Of a DNA stretch of 64,000 nt, positions 7,304-16,833 are shown piece by piece. The stretch is from Chitinophaga sp. (GTDB lineage: Bacteria > Bacteroidota > Bacteroidia > Chitinophagales > Chitinophagaceae). Under the pieces are notes generated by a model, which made no database searches, was not told the DNA's origin, and was given only the letters and a program-made list of their open reading frames with translations. Position 1 is the stretch's first letter. Each line of letters begins with the position of its first letter. Location: the NCBI RefSeq assembly GCF_019236475.1, contig NZ_JAFAIX010000002.1, positions 124,001-188,000 on the forward strand, read 5' to 3'. A program made the translations under genes and the position numbers.

Positions 7304-9289
7304 CTACTCAAACCGTTGCCGTTGAATGCGCACGGCATTCAGTATGGCGATCAATGCCACACCCACATCCGCAAAAACGGCTTCCCACATAGTAGCCAAG
7401 CCGCCGGCGCCTAGTAACAGTACCAGTCCTTTCACCACGAAGGCAAGGGTGATATTCTGCCAAACGATTTTCTTGGTAGCTTTACCAATCCTCACGGCCA
7501 TGGGTATACGAGAAGGCTGGTCGTTTTGAATCACAATATCCGCGGTTTCAATGGCGGCATCACTTCCCAAGCCTCCCATGGCAATACCCGCATCGCTGAG
7601 GGCAATTACCGGCGCATCATTCACGCCATCTCCCACAAAAGCCACACTGCCTTTTTCGGCCTTGATGGTTTTCACCTTATTCACTTTATCTTCCGGCAAC
7701 AAATCACCATAAGCTTCTTGCAATCCAAGTTTCTCCGCTACATATTTCACCACGTTGTTTTTATCTCCGGATAGCATCACAGTATTGATCTGCATTTCGG
7801 CGAGGGCTGCCACAGCAGCTTTTGCATCGGCTTTGATCTCATCAGCAATGGTAATCAGTCCGGCATAATGGCCATCTACTGCCACGGCGACTATTGTCAA
7901 CGGAATATCTGCTGCAGCAGTGTCATAAGGTATATTGAACTTTTGCAATAAACGTAAATTACCTACCAGCAAGTCTTTCCCTTGTACCCTGCCCCGTAGT
8001 CCATGACCAGCTATCTCTTCTACATCCGTTACTTCTAGTGGCAACACCTTTTCTCCAAGATACTCACGAATGGCAGTGGCCACAGGATGCGTCGACTTTC
8101 CTTCTAGTGCATTCACCATCGGTAGTAGTTCTTCTGCTGTAAATCCTGATTGCAGTATTACTTCCTGAACAGCAAAAACACCACGGGTAAGAGTTCCCGT
8201 CTTATCCATCACTACATTCTTAATACCCGCCATCACGTCCAGGTAATTGCTTCCCTTGAAGAGAATACCATTGCGACTGGCAGCGCCAATTCCTCCGAAA
8301 TAGCCCAGTGGTATGGAAATCACCAAAGCACAAGGACAAGAAATAACCAGGAAAATCAATGCGCGATACAGCCACTCGTTGAAGTTATAGTGCTCCACAA
8401 AAAAGTAGGGTAGCAAACAAATGGCAACCGCCAGGAAAACCATAGCTGGCGTGTATATACGGGCAAACTTACGGATGAATAATTCTGTAGGGGCTTTCTG
8501 CGCTGTGGCATCCTGTACCAATTCCAGTATGCGCGACAACTTACTATCGGCATACAGCGTGGTGACCTCCACATCCGCTACTGTGTTGAGATTGATCATG
8601 CCCGCCAGAACCGTGTCTCCCTTAACCATCGTATCAGGCTTACTTTCACCTGTTAATGCAGCAGTATTAAACGATGCTTTGTCGGATACCAGCTTTCCAT
8701 CCAGGGCCAGTTTCTCGCCCGGCTTCAACTGGATAATGGCCCCCGGCATCACGGCAGCGGCCTGCTGGCGCTGCAGGATACCATTTTTCATAATACTCAC
8801 CTCGTCCGGACGCTGATCCAGTAATTCTTTGATATTGGATTTCGCACGACTCACCGCCGCATCCTGGAATACTTCCCCGATAGCATAAAACAGCATCACC
8901 GCCACGCCTTCTGGATATTGGCCAATATAAAATGCACCCACCGTAGCGATAGTCATCAGTAGAAATTCGCTGAAAACATCCCCTTTGATCAAAGTACGCC
9001 AGGCATTGGTAATGACAGGTAAAGCCACTGGTAAATAGGCCACCAGGTAGAATCCTAGCCGAAAGTAACCTTTAAATTCCTCCCAAATACTATCCAGCAC
9101 AACTCCTGTGAGCAACAATACTAGACTCACCAAGCAAGCAATGAATGCGGGTGTTTTCCACCAGATGGCGTTGGAGTCGCCATGAGCATGGCCTTCATGA
9201 TCATCGGCATGGGCGTGATCGTGCGTTGCCTCCATGCTGGCAACAGCCACCTTATTTTTCGTATAACGACTATCGTTTGACATATGCAT
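7304..9289 (-). CDS. P1B-type heavy-metal transporting ATPase (Zn/Cd/Co type)
   Basis: This 661-residue inner-membrane pump couples ATP hydrolysis to export of a transition metal. The metal-gating CPC sits at residues 318-320 (SCPCALVISIP), the phosphorylated aspartate is D362 in DKTGTLT, and the hinge GDGVNDAP is intact. The N-terminus has no ferredoxin-like metal-binding domain; instead it carries a short histidine/aspartate tail (HDHAHADDHEGHAHGD), typical of zinc/cadmium rather than copper pumps. The start can be M1 (9289) or M3 (9283). It is the last gene of the five-gene efflux row, 27 bases after the adaptor, which suggests that the pump and the tripartite RND system act on the same metals. 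Exact specificity is inferred. Confidence 0.92.
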   Translation of the reverse strand: MHMSNDSRYTKNKVAVASMEATHDHAHADDHEGHAHGDSNAIWWKTPAFIACLVSLVLLLTGVVLDSIWEEFKGYFRLGFYLVAYLPVALPVITNAWRTLIKGDVFSEFLLMTIATVGAFYIGQYPEGVAVMLFYAIGEVFQDAAVSRAKSNIKELLDQRPDEVSIMKNGILQRQQAAAVMPGAIIQLKPGEKLALDGKLVSDKASFNTAALTGESKPDTMVKGDTVLAGMINLNTVADVEVTTLYADSKLSRILELVQDATAQKAPTELFIRKFARIYTPAMVFLAVAICLLPYFFVEHYNFNEWLYRALIFLVISCPCALVISIPLGYFGGIGAASRNGILFKGSNYLDVMAGIKNVVMDKTGTLTRGVFAVQEVILQSGFTAEELLPMVNALEGKSTHPVATAIREYLGEKVLPLEVTDVEEIAGHGLRGRVQGKDLLVGNLRLLQKFNIPYDTAAADIPLTIVAVAVDGHYAGLITIADEIKADAKAAVAALAEMQINTVMLSGDKNNVVKYVAEKLGLQEAYGDLLPEDKVNKVKTIKAEKGSVAFVGDGVNDAPVIALSDAGIAMGGLGSDAAIETADIVIQNDQPSRIPMAVRIGKATKKIVWQNITLAFVVKGLVLLLGAGGLATMWEAVFADVGVALIAILNAVRIQRQRFE

Positions 9290-9316
9290 TCGTTTAATAC
9301 TGCCTTAGAAATTTAT

Positions 9317-10489
9317 TTAATGACCTTCATGTTCTCCGCTGTTCTTCATTTTCGCCAGCAGATCATATGCACCGCGTACTACCAGGTCTGTTTCCGGAGC
9401 GCCTGCGGGGAAACCCACTTCCGTGTAACCCGCTTCTGTATTACCTTTCTGCACCTCAATCATTTTGAAGGCGAAGATGCTGTCTTGCACCTGCGTCCTA
9501 GCAAAAACGTAATTCTTATTCTCAAAGTTCACGACAGCAGCTTCTGGTAATGCTTTTACTTTCGCAGCTCCCGTCTCAATCACCGCCTGCAGATAAGTTC
9601 CTGGCAGTAGTTGTGTATCCTCTTCCGTCAAATGACAATGTACCCGGATAGTGCGGTCATTGCTGATTTCCCGGCCTATCAAGTGTACAGTTGCCTTCCT
9701 GGGTTTACGCTCATTTGCCAATGTGAAATTCACCTGCTGGCCTATTTTGAGTCGAGGTACATCTTTTTCGAACACCGTCAGTTCCGCATGCAAATGTTCC
9801 GTATTGACGATCCGGAACAGCACATCTGCAGGCGTCACAGATTGGCCCAAGTTTACGTTTACCTGCGTAACATATCCGCTGATAGGCGCGAAAATATTGA
9901 TGGTCCGCTGGATTTCATTTTTCGCCAACGCATTCATATTTACATTCAATACTGCCAGCTTTTCTTTCAACGCTTTTTCCTTCACTGTGAGCGATTGCCA
10001 GGTGGCTTTCGTTTGTTGCAGGGTTTTCAGCGCATTAACGTTTTCTTTGGCCAGCTCCTGCTGACGCAGATATTCCGCGGTAGCATATTCGAGTTGACTT
10101 TTAGTTTCCAGGTAATCTTGCTGTAACTGAATATAGTCAAGATTTTCCAAAACTGCTATTACCTGCCCCTTCTTAACCGGCATCCCTTGCAGGAGGCTAG
10201 TTTGACGAATAAATCCGCCCATTGGCACCGATACACTCACCTGTTGTTGTGGCGGTACGTCTAGCAATCCATTCACTTTGATAGCACTGCTAATCTCTTT
10301 CCATTCAGGCGTACCCAGGGTAATCCCTGCCGTACGATACTGTGTAGACGTAACTTCCACCTGATCCGGCGACTCATCATGATCTTCATGAGATTGGCCG
10401 GTGGTTTCTTTTTTGCTGCCGCAAGACAACAGCATCACCGTTGCGAACAAACTAACGGGAATGTATATATATTTATTTATTTTCATCAT
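9317..10489 (-). CDS. RND efflux periplasmic adaptor lipoprotein (CusB/CzcB type)
   Basis: The 390-residue membrane-fusion protein links the inner-membrane RND pump to the outer-membrane channel. A lipoprotein signal peptide ends in LLSCGSKK with C23 as the lipidated residue. The usual order follows: beta-barrel strand, half-lipoyl motif (SLLQGMPVKKGQVIAVLE), an alpha-helical hairpin in about residues 125-195, second lipoyl half (IFAPISGYVTQVNVNLGQ) and beta-barrel domain. Short His/Glu/Asp clusters occur just after the lipobox (SHEDHDE) and at the very C-terminus (SGEHEGH), likely metal-binding. It lies 8 bases downstream of the TolC-type gene in the same operon. Confidence 0.92.
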   Translation of the reverse strand: MMKINKYIYIPVSLFATVMLLSCGSKKETTGQSHEDHDESPDQVEVTSTQYRTAGITLGTPEWKEISSAIKVNGLLDVPPQQQVSVSVPMGGFIRQTSLLQGMPVKKGQVIAVLENLDYIQLQQDYLETKSQLEYATAEYLRQQELAKENVNALKTLQQTKATWQSLTVKEKALKEKLAVLNVNMNALAKNEIQRTINIFAPISGYVTQVNVNLGQSVTPADVLFRIVNTEHLHAELTVFEKDVPRLKIGQQVNFTLANERKPRKATVHLIGREISNDRTIRVHCHLTEEDTQLLPGTYLQAVIETGAAKVKALPEAAVVNFENKNYVFARTQVQDSIFAFKMIEVQKGNTEAGYTEVGFPAGAPETDLVVRGAYDLLAKMKNSGEHEGH

Positions 10490-10497
10490 GTCATTAT

Positions 10498-11739
10498 TTA
10501 TTGTTGATTTCCGGAGAGATACGTGATATAACAGGCGGCCTGTTTGTTATCCAGCAAGGCTTTCAGGTATCCCTGACGGATGCCCAACACCTGCTCCAGG
10601 TTGAGGAAATGTTCTGCATAGCCAATCTCGCCAGCGTTATAGGCTAGTTGGGATTGTTTTAAGATGAGCGCTGCATTGGGAAGTGCCGTGTTATGATAAT
10701 ATTCCAGGTTATCCATTTGCTTCGCATATTGCTGCAATGCCTGCACGAACTGACTTTTCAACTGAATAGCTCCATTCTCATAGCTGAGATGGGCCGCTTC
10801 CTGTTGTTGTTTCTCCGCTTTTACTTTTGCTTTCAGCGGCCTTGCCCAGAGGGGCAGTGCCAATCCTACTTGGATTCCCTGGAAACGATTGCTGCCAGTA
10901 GCTAACGGGGCGCCGCTAGCATTCACCGGTGTACCGATGAGTGACTGGTTAAAATACCCTAATGTAATATCCGGTAGTATGGCCGCTGCATACACTTGTT
11001 GCTGCTTTTCCGCGGTGATCACCTGTTGCTGCAGGTAGCGGAGATAAGGATGTGCCGCAACAGCAGCAGTATCTGTATATAATTGTAGGGAGACATCAGA
11101 TAATCCACCTTCTTGCATTTCAGGAAGCATGGTGCTATCAGCCACTCCCAGCAAGGCTTTCAGGCGAGCGATATAAATCCTGTTATCCGCCTGGTTTTGC
11201 CGGAGCAGGTTCATGACTTCCTGCTTGCGAGCATCCGCAGCAGTTTTCTCCAACATTTTGGTTTCGCCCGTGCGATAACGCAGATCAGCACTTTTAGCAA
11301 AAGATCCGAAGAGACTATCTTGTTGCAGTAAGAGTTGGCGTTGTTCCTTCAGGAACAGCAACTGCAACCAAGATTCCTTCACCTGGTACACCAAATCATT
11401 GCGGGTGGACACTTTGAGAAACTTTGCTTCTTCCACCATGGATTCGCCCAGTTTCTTTTTAGCGGCAAAAGTGGTAGGAAATGGTATCGTCTGTGAAATG
11501 CTGATGTTATTATCATTCTTCACATAACTGTTATACTGGCCATATTGCAGTGCCACATCCGTTTTTCCGATCTCTCCGCTGACAGGTACCATTTGACGGT
11601 AATAGTTCACTTTCGCATCGGCAGATTTCAATCCTTTATTCTGCGTCAAAGCCATATCCACCGCCCGTTGCATGGTCCAGGTTTTTTCCTGGGCACTGGC
11701 ATAAAATGGAAATAGCAGTATTAATATGATTCGATTCAT
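10498..11739 (-). CDS. TolC-family outer-membrane efflux protein
   Basis: The 413-residue protein starts with a signal peptide (MNRIILILLFPFYASAQ) and consists of two long helical repeats with Leu/Gln/Ala heptads, typical of outer-membrane efflux channels that trimerise across the periplasm. The motif LALPLWARPLKAKVKAE marks the start of the second half. Its ATG overlaps the czcA stop in an ATGA (11736-11739), so translation is likely coupled. In this operon it should be the exit duct for the CzcA-type pump. Its length is near the lower end for the family and nothing appears missing. Confidence 0.92.
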   Translation of the reverse strand: MNRIILILLFPFYASAQEKTWTMQRAVDMALTQNKGLKSADAKVNYYRQMVPVSGEIGKTDVALQYGQYNSYVKNDNNISISQTIPFPTTFAAKKKLGESMVEEAKFLKVSTRNDLVYQVKESWLQLLFLKEQRQLLLQQDSLFGSFAKSADLRYRTGETKMLEKTAADARKQEVMNLLRQNQADNRIYIARLKALLGVADSTMLPEMQEGGLSDVSLQLYTDTAAVAAHPYLRYLQQQVITAEKQQQVYAAAILPDITLGYFNQSLIGTPVNASGAPLATGSNRFQGIQVGLALPLWARPLKAKVKAEKQQQEAAHLSYENGAIQLKSQFVQALQQYAKQMDNLEYYHNTALPNAALILKQSQLAYNAGEIGYAEHFLNLEQVLGIRQGYLKALLDNKQAACYITYLSGNQQ

Positions 11740-14700
11740 GATGCTGCATTTTTACGTTTAGGGAAAAATCCCTGTTCAAAAAATAGATATAGGCAGGGCA
11801 ATACCAGCAATGTCAACAAGGTGGAGGTAATCAATCCACCTATCACCACTGTAGCCAATGGCCGCTGTACCTCTGCTCCCGCGCTGGTGGCCAGCGCCAT
11901 TGGCAGGAAGCCCAAGGAGGCTACGCTGGCGGTCATCAATACTGGTCGCAAGCGTATAGCCGTTCCCTTTAGTATGATCTCATAGATATCTGAAATCCCT
12001 TCTTTGCGGAGATTATTAAACTCTCCTATCAATACAATACCATTCAGTACCGCCACACCAAATAATGCAATGAAACCTACGCCAGCAGATATACTGAAAG
12101 GCATACCACGCAATAAAAGTGCAAATACGCCACCGATAGCCGCCATTGGTATGGCCGTGAAAATGAGGGCAGATTGTTTTACAGAGCGGAAAGTGAAATA
12201 TAGCAATCCGAAGATCAGCAGCAGGGCTACTGGTACTGCAATGGACAGGCGCTGGTTGGCTTCCCGTAAGTTTTCGAATTGTCCTCCATAGCGGATAAAG
12301 TAGCCTGGAGGGAGTTTTACTTTCTTACTAATGGCTTGTTCAATATCTGCCACCACGCTCGCGATATCTCGGCCTCTTACGTTGAAACCAACGATGATCC
12401 TGCGTTTAGCATCTTCTCGTTGCACCTGGTTAGGACCAGTCACCATTTCAATATTGGCTAGTTGTTCCAGTGGTATTTGGTTGCCATTAGGAGCAGTGAC
12501 GAATAGACGCTTTACATCTTCTAACTGCTGACGGGATTGATTTTCCAATCGGAGTACCAGATCAAATCTTTTCTCCCCTTCATATACCAGTCCGGCGGAT
12601 TGCCCTGCAAATGCGGTATTGACGGTTTGATTAATTGTGGCAATATCCAATCCGTATTGGGCTACTTTATTGCGATCGATTTGTACTACAATTTGTGGTA
12701 GGCCATTTATTTGCTCCAGGTAAATATCTTTTGCGCCAGGCGTCTTGCTGACGATGCCATTTACCTGAGTGGCCAATGAGGCCAGTGTATTGAGGTCTTC
12801 CCCAAAAATCTTAATACCTACGTCTTGTCGTACGCCAGAAATCAGCTCATTAAAACGCAACTGGATAGGCTGAGAGAAACCAAAACTTACGCCAGGAATG
12901 GCTTCCAAGGCTTCTTGCATTTTATTGGCGAGGTCTTCTCTATTGGTAGCGCTGGTCCATTCTTTACGCGGTTTCAATAGAATAGTGAGGTCGCAGGCCT
13001 CCATTGGCATGGGGTCTGTTGGAATTTCTGCGGCGCCGATCTTCCCGATAACCTCCTTCACTTCCGGGAACTTTTGCTGTAGGATACTGGATGCCAGGGT
13101 TACTTTATCAATGGTTTCCGACAGGGAGCTACCTGTGAGCAATCTGGTTTCTACGGCAAAATCGCCTTCCTCCAACGTAGGTAGGAACTCACCTCCCATG
13201 CGGGTAAATAACAGTAACGCCACTACGAAAAGTCCGATCGCTCCACCAACCACCCAGTAACGGGCTTTGAGCGCCATTTTAATCACCGGATCATAGATGC
13301 GGTGGAAAAAGCGCATCAGTTTATCGGCTATCGTTTCTTTATTACGAATGTTACGGCTCAGGCACAGCGCGGACATCATTGGTACGTAGGTAAGCGAGAA
13401 AATGAAAGCACCGAGTATCGCAAAGGAAACGGTTTGCGCCATTGGCCGGAACATCTTTCCTTCAATGCCTACCAATGCCAGGATGGGCAGGTACACAATC
13501 AATATGATGATTTCCCCGAAAGAAGCCGCTGCCCTGATTCTGCGGGCACTTTCAAATACTTCTGTATCCATTTCACCAGGCGTCAGCGTGAGGGAATCTT
13601 TGCCTTTGAGTCGGGCGGATAGGTGATGCAGCGTAGCTTCTACAATAATCACTGCGCCATCTACAATCAATCCGAAGTCTATTGCCCCCAAACTCATCAG
13701 GTTACCAGAAACCCCAAACAGGTGCATCATGGTAATGGCAAAGAGCATGGAAAGCGGAATCACAGAAGCGACGATCAATCCAGCCCGGAGATTACCCAAA
13801 AAGATCACCAACACGAAAATCACGATCAGTGCACCTTCTACCAGGTTCTTTTTCACGGTTCCAATGGCCCTTCCCACGAAATCACTGCGATCTAAAAATG
13901 GTTCAATCACCACGCCTTCTGGTAAAGTTTGTTGGATTTCCGCCACACGTTTTTTAACGGCTTTCACCACTTCATTGGAGTTCTTTCCTTTCAGCATCAT
14001 CACGATGCCACCAACAGCTTCTCCCGTGGCATTACGGGTAAGGGCGCCGTAGCGGATAGCATCTCCCAACTGAGTAGTGGCCACATCCCGCACCAGTATC
14101 GGTGTACCGTTGTTGGTATTTTTAACAACAATCTTTTCAATATCGGAGAGACTGCCGATCATCCCTTCACTGCGGATAAAGTAAGCATTGGGTTTCTTGT
14201 CGATATAAGCACCGCCAGTGTTCTGGTTATTGCGGGCTATGGCATTGAAAACATCTGCAATACTGAGGTTATAAGAACGGAGCCGATCCGGGTTGATGGC
14301 CACCACATATTGCTTCAGCATCCCCCCGAAGCTATTCACCTCCGCGATGCCAGGCGTTCCTAGCAGTTGACGGCGTACATACCAATCTTGTATGGTACGC
14401 AGCTCGCGGGCATCGTATTTGGATTCGAACCCTTTCTTTGGATGGACTACATATTGGTAGATTTCTCCCAAGCCACTAGAAATGGGCGACATTTCAGGGT
14501 TACCAATGCCAGGAGGAATATTATTTCGGGCTTCGGTCAGCTTTTCACTTACCTGCTGCCTGGCCCAATAGATATCTACATCGTCATGGAAAACGATGGT
14601 CACTACAGATAAGCCGAACCTGGAAATAGAGCGTACCTCTTTTAGCTCTGGAATCACTGCCATGGTTTGTTCTACGGGGAAGGTTATCAGGCGTTCCACT

Positions 14701-14876
14701 TCCTGTGCGGCCAGGGAAGGCGATAATGTGATGACCTGCACCTGGTTATTAGTGATATCCGGCACCGCATCCACCGGCAGGCGGGTTAAGGACCATATGC
14801 CCCAGATGGCCAGTGCCAACGTAAATATGGCAATAGCGAGTTTATTCCTTACGGAAAACAGAATAATTTTATCCAT
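11736..14876 (-). CDS. czcA: Heavy-metal RND pump, CzcA/HME1 type
   Basis: This 1046-residue proton-driven RND pump has 12 predicted membrane helices and two large periplasmic loops. In transmembrane helix 4 the proton-relay motif reads AIDFGLIVDGAVIIVEA, placing acidic residues at D400, D406 and E413. Their spacing is that of D402, D408 and E415 in the Cupriavidus CzcA. This points to the HME1 class (Co, Zn, Cd, sometimes Ni) rather than to Cu/Ag pumps. It is the first large gene of the operon, downstream of a small Cys-rich membrane or secreted protein. Family and class are firm by motif; the actual metal is inferred. Confidence 0.93.
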   Translation of the reverse strand: MDKIILFSVRNKLAIAIFTLALAIWGIWSLTRLPVDAVPDITNNQVQVITLSPSLAAQEVERLITFPVEQTMAVIPELKEVRSISRFGLSVVTIVFHDDVDIYWARQQVSEKLTEARNNIPPGIGNPEMSPISSGLGEIYQYVVHPKKGFESKYDARELRTIQDWYVRRQLLGTPGIAEVNSFGGMLKQYVVAINPDRLRSYNLSIADVFNAIARNNQNTGGAYIDKKPNAYFIRSEGMIGSLSDIEKIVVKNTNNGTPILVRDVATTQLGDAIRYGALTRNATGEAVGGIVMMLKGKNSNEVVKAVKKRVAEIQQTLPEGVVIEPFLDRSDFVGRAIGTVKKNLVEGALIVIFVLVIFLGNLRAGLIVASVIPLSMLFAITMMHLFGVSGNLMSLGAIDFGLIVDGAVIIVEATLHHLSARLKGKDSLTLTPGEMDTEVFESARRIRAAASFGEIIILIVYLPILALVGIEGKMFRPMAQTVSFAILGAFIFSLTYVPMMSALCLSRNIRNKETIADKLMRFFHRIYDPVIKMALKARYWVVGGAIGLFVVALLLFTRMGGEFLPTLEEGDFAVETRLLTGSSLSETIDKVTLASSILQQKFPEVKEVIGKIGAAEIPTDPMPMEACDLTILLKPRKEWTSATNREDLANKMQEALEAIPGVSFGFSQPIQLRFNELISGVRQDVGIKIFGEDLNTLASLATQVNGIVSKTPGAKDIYLEQINGLPQIVVQIDRNKVAQYGLDIATINQTVNTAFAGQSAGLVYEGEKRFDLVLRLENQSRQQLEDVKRLFVTAPNGNQIPLEQLANIEMVTGPNQVQREDAKRRIIVGFNVRGRDIASVVADIEQAISKKVKLPPGYFIRYGGQFENLREANQRLSIAVPVALLLIFGLLYFTFRSVKQSALIFTAIPMAAIGGVFALLLRGMPFSISAGVGFIALFGVAVLNGIVLIGEFNNLRKEGISDIYEIILKGTAIRLRPVLMTASVASLGFLPMALATSAGAEVQRPLATVVIGGLITSTLLTLLVLPCLYLFFEQGFFPKRKNAAS

Positions 14877-14970
14877 TGACGGACATTATTACGGGTTAAT
14901 TAGCATAGGTATCCGCTGTTGCTGCAAGTAACAGCAACGGGTATACGTTTGAATAAATGAGTAGATAAGA

Positions 14971-15294
14971 TTAACCTATAACTGGCCGTGGAGGCTGCCA
15001 GATGGAAGCCGCTGCAGAAGGTTGCAACGTAGGGATGATGTTAGGAAAGATATATATGGCTAGTGGATGAAAAACCGCAAGGAAGGTAGTTGTAACGGGC
15101 ATTACTTGCACGTTACAGCAACTGCATATGCACAACGGTGAACAGAAATCAGGCTGTGCGGAATGATGATCAGCAGCACTGGATGTCAGTTGCTCAGATT
15201 TGATAAGGTTATTTACAGCAGCATCGGCATCGTTGCAGGGAATGCACGATAGCGCCAGGATATAAATGCTGAGTATGTATATAAATAACTTCAT
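14971..15294 (-). CDS. Small Cys-rich exported protein, DUF6660-like
   Basis: The start is placed at the ATG at 15294, giving 107 residues that begin with a signal peptide (MKLFIYILSIYILALSC). The centre has a dense cysteine run, FCSPLCICSCCNVQV, and a second hydrophobic segment (TTFLAVFHPLAIYIFPNI) precedes a Pro-rich end. Small proteins of this kind, annotated as DUF6660, are often found directly upstream of CzcA-type pumps in Bacteroidota. The cysteines and histidines suggest metal sensing or binding in the envelope, but no function is established. It lies 94 bases upstream of czcA on the same strand and is divergent from the LytTR regulator. Confidence 0.65.
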   Translation of the reverse strand: MKLFIYILSIYILALSCIPCNDADAAVNNLIKSEQLTSSAADHHSAQPDFCSPLCICSCCNVQVMPVTTTFLAVFHPLAIYIFPNIIPTLQPSAAASIWQPPRPVIG

Positions 15295-15383
15295 CTCAAC
15301 AAAAATACAGATACAAATTAAATTCACCTTATAAAAAACTGCATCCTGGTTGCGCAATAGTGATTTGTTCCTAAATTAGCCGT

Positions 15384-16079
15384 ATGAATTGTTTAATTGT
15401 AGATGATAATAAACTGGCCCGTACTGCCATGAAGCAACTGGCTAGCCATGTGGATTACCTCAAAGTAGTGGGCGAATGCAGCAGCGCCATGGAAGCCTAT
15501 AACTACTTCCAGAAGGAGAAAATTGACCTGTTGCTACTGGATATAGAAATGCCAGGCATGAGTGGCATTGAACTCACCCGTAACCTCGGAAAAAACGGCC
15601 CTATTATCATTTTTACAACCGTGAAAAAAGATTATGCGGTGGAAGCCTTTGAATTGAATGTGGCAGATTATCTTATCAAGCCGGTGAGTCCTGCCCGTTT
15701 TATCCAGGCCATGGAAAGAGCTCGTGAAATCTACGACAGTTCCAACCGGGAAATACAAGTATCAGACCTGGAGTTTGTTTTCATTCGCGATAATGGCGTA
15801 CTGAAACGCATCCGCACCGATGAGATTCTTTACCTCGAAGCAATGGGCGACTATGTAAAGCTCTTCACCGCCCAAAAATTCCATGCGATACATACTACCC
15901 TGAAATCATTGGAAGAAAAACTACCTGCAAATAAATTTATGCGGGTACATCGCTCCTATATTGTTGCCCTCGACAAAATCGAATCCATTGAAGATGGCAG
16001 CATTATTATTCAAAAAAACGCGATCCCCATCGCAGACGCCTATAAAGCAGCCCTCAATAGCAGGCTCAGACTCTTGTAA
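15384..16079 (+). CDS. LytTR-family response regulator
   Basis: The 231-residue two-domain regulator has a receiver domain (about 1-118) with the phospho-acceptor D53 in LLLLDIEMPG, the usual acidic pair near the N-terminus (VDDN), T79-T80 in FTTVKKD and the K in YLIKPV. A LytTR DNA-binding domain follows (about 130-230), with LYLEAMGDYVKLF and FMRVHRSYIVAL as its signature blocks. Bacteroidota regulators of this type usually pair with a LytS/YehU-like kinase, but no such kinase is next to it. It starts 89 bases from the divergent DUF6660-like gene, so it may control the efflux operon; this is inference only. Confidence 0.92.
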   Translation: MNCLIVDDNKLARTAMKQLASHVDYLKVVGECSSAMEAYNYFQKEKIDLLLLDIEMPGMSGIELTRNLGKNGPIIIFTTVKKDYAVEAFELNVADYLIKPVSPARFIQAMERAREIYDSSNREIQVSDLEFVFIRDNGVLKRIRTDEILYLEAMGDYVKLFTAQKFHAIHTTLKSLEEKLPANKFMRVHRSYIVALDKIESIEDGSIIIQKNAIPIADAYKAALNSRLRLL

Positions 16080-16226
16080 TTACAGTGCCTGAAAAGGCCA
16101 CCGACAGTTTTTCCTTATTGACCGACAGCATCCGCCTGTTGAGCCATTTACAATTAAATGCAGTATTGAACGGATGTACCTTTAGGATGAAATTAATTAT
16201 TGATTCACTTCAAATCCGAAACAGTC

Positions 16227-16475
16227 ATGAAAAAATTAGGAATTCTGCTGGCAGCCGCAATGTTGTTTATGAGTGTATCAACTTTCGCGCAAAATCAGGC
16301 GCCTACTAAAGCTCCTGCTAAAAAAGAAGCAAAACCTGAAGCTAAAAAAGAAGCAAAAGCACCAGCAACTGAAAAAGCTGACACTACTAAAAAAGCACAC
16401 GCAGCAATGCATAAGCATCACCATGCTGCAAAAAAAGCTGAGAAAAAAGCTGAAAAACCAGCAACAGGTAAATAA
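16227..16475 (+). CDS. Small Lys/Ala-rich secreted protein (paralogue 1)
   Basis: From the ATG at 16227 the product is 82 residues: a signal peptide (MKKLGILLAAAMLFMSVSTF, then AQ) and a mature part almost entirely of Lys, Ala, Pro, Glu and Thr in repeats such as PAKKEAKPEAKKEAK. A short histidine cluster (HAAMHKHHHAAKK) may bind metal. The composition resembles histone H1-like tails, but the signal peptide places it outside the cytoplasm. A similar protein lies at 22648-22857, on the other side of the hybrid kinase and the exopolysaccharide fusion gene. The terminator at 16494 follows at once, so it is a short monocistronic unit. No function is known to me. Confidence 0.75.
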   Translation: MKKLGILLAAAMLFMSVSTFAQNQAPTKAPAKKEAKPEAKKEAKAPATEKADTTKKAHAAMHKHHHAAKKAEKKAEKPATGK

Positions 16476-16493
16476 TATACAACTTCAGAATAT

Positions 16494-16546
16494 CTCAAAT
16501 ATTTAGCCCTGCTGCCGGTGCAGTATGGGCTGAATATTTGAGTTTT
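16494..16546 (+). terminator. Intrinsic terminator after the Lys/Ala-rich gene
   Basis: The stem CTCAAATATTtAGCCC pairs with GGGCTgAATATTTGAG (one mismatch) around a 17-base loop and is followed by TTTT. Confidence 0.8.
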
Positions 16547-16571
16547 ATTATTAACCTCCACTTTTGTGTAT

Positions 16572-16760
16572 ATGAAAACTAAATTGCTTCTCCTCTTCTC
16601 CGCCTGCATCTTACTCATGTCTGTGTGTACTTATGGCTCCTTGTTTGAGTGGAGCAGCGATTTGCAATATCATATACTAAAAGCAATCTTGTTATTGTTA
16701 GCCGGATTGCTGTTTACTATGGGCGCCGTTATCAGTTATGCCCGGATAAACAGGCTTTAA
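16572..16760 (+). CDS. Small membrane protein, 62 residues, unknown
   Basis: The ATG at 16572 is preferred; a GTG two codons earlier is possible. The chain has two hydrophobic segments: MKTKLLLLFSACILLMSV, which could be a signal anchor, and ILKAILLLLAGLLFTMGAVI, a clear membrane helix ending in positively charged YARINRL. I do not recognise a family. It lies between the terminator of the Lys/Ala-rich gene and the promoter of the hybrid kinase, on the same strand as both. It could be an envelope stress or regulatory small protein, but nothing in the sequence proves that. Confidence 0.55.
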   Translation: MKTKLLLLFSACILLMSVCTYGSLFEWSSDLQYHILKAILLLLAGLLFTMGAVISYARINRL

Positions 16761-16764
16761 TTAT

Positions 16765-16772
16765 TATATTTG
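16765..16772 (+). promoter_or_regulatory. Bacteroidota -7 box of the hybrid kinase gene
   Basis: TATATTTG matches the TAnnTTTG consensus exactly and lies 61 bases before the ATG at 16834. It begins four bases after the small membrane protein gene ends. Confidence 0.55.
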
Positions 16773-16833
16773 TCCATTCTTAAATATTTCTTGAACCGGT
16801 TTTGCTAGATCCGCGTTTATATGTTTAACTGTC

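Noticed and set aside
16085..16309. 74-residue frame overlapping the start of Lys/Ala-rich paralogue 1
   Set aside because: It runs in another frame over the signal peptide of a better gene and lacks any coding sign.
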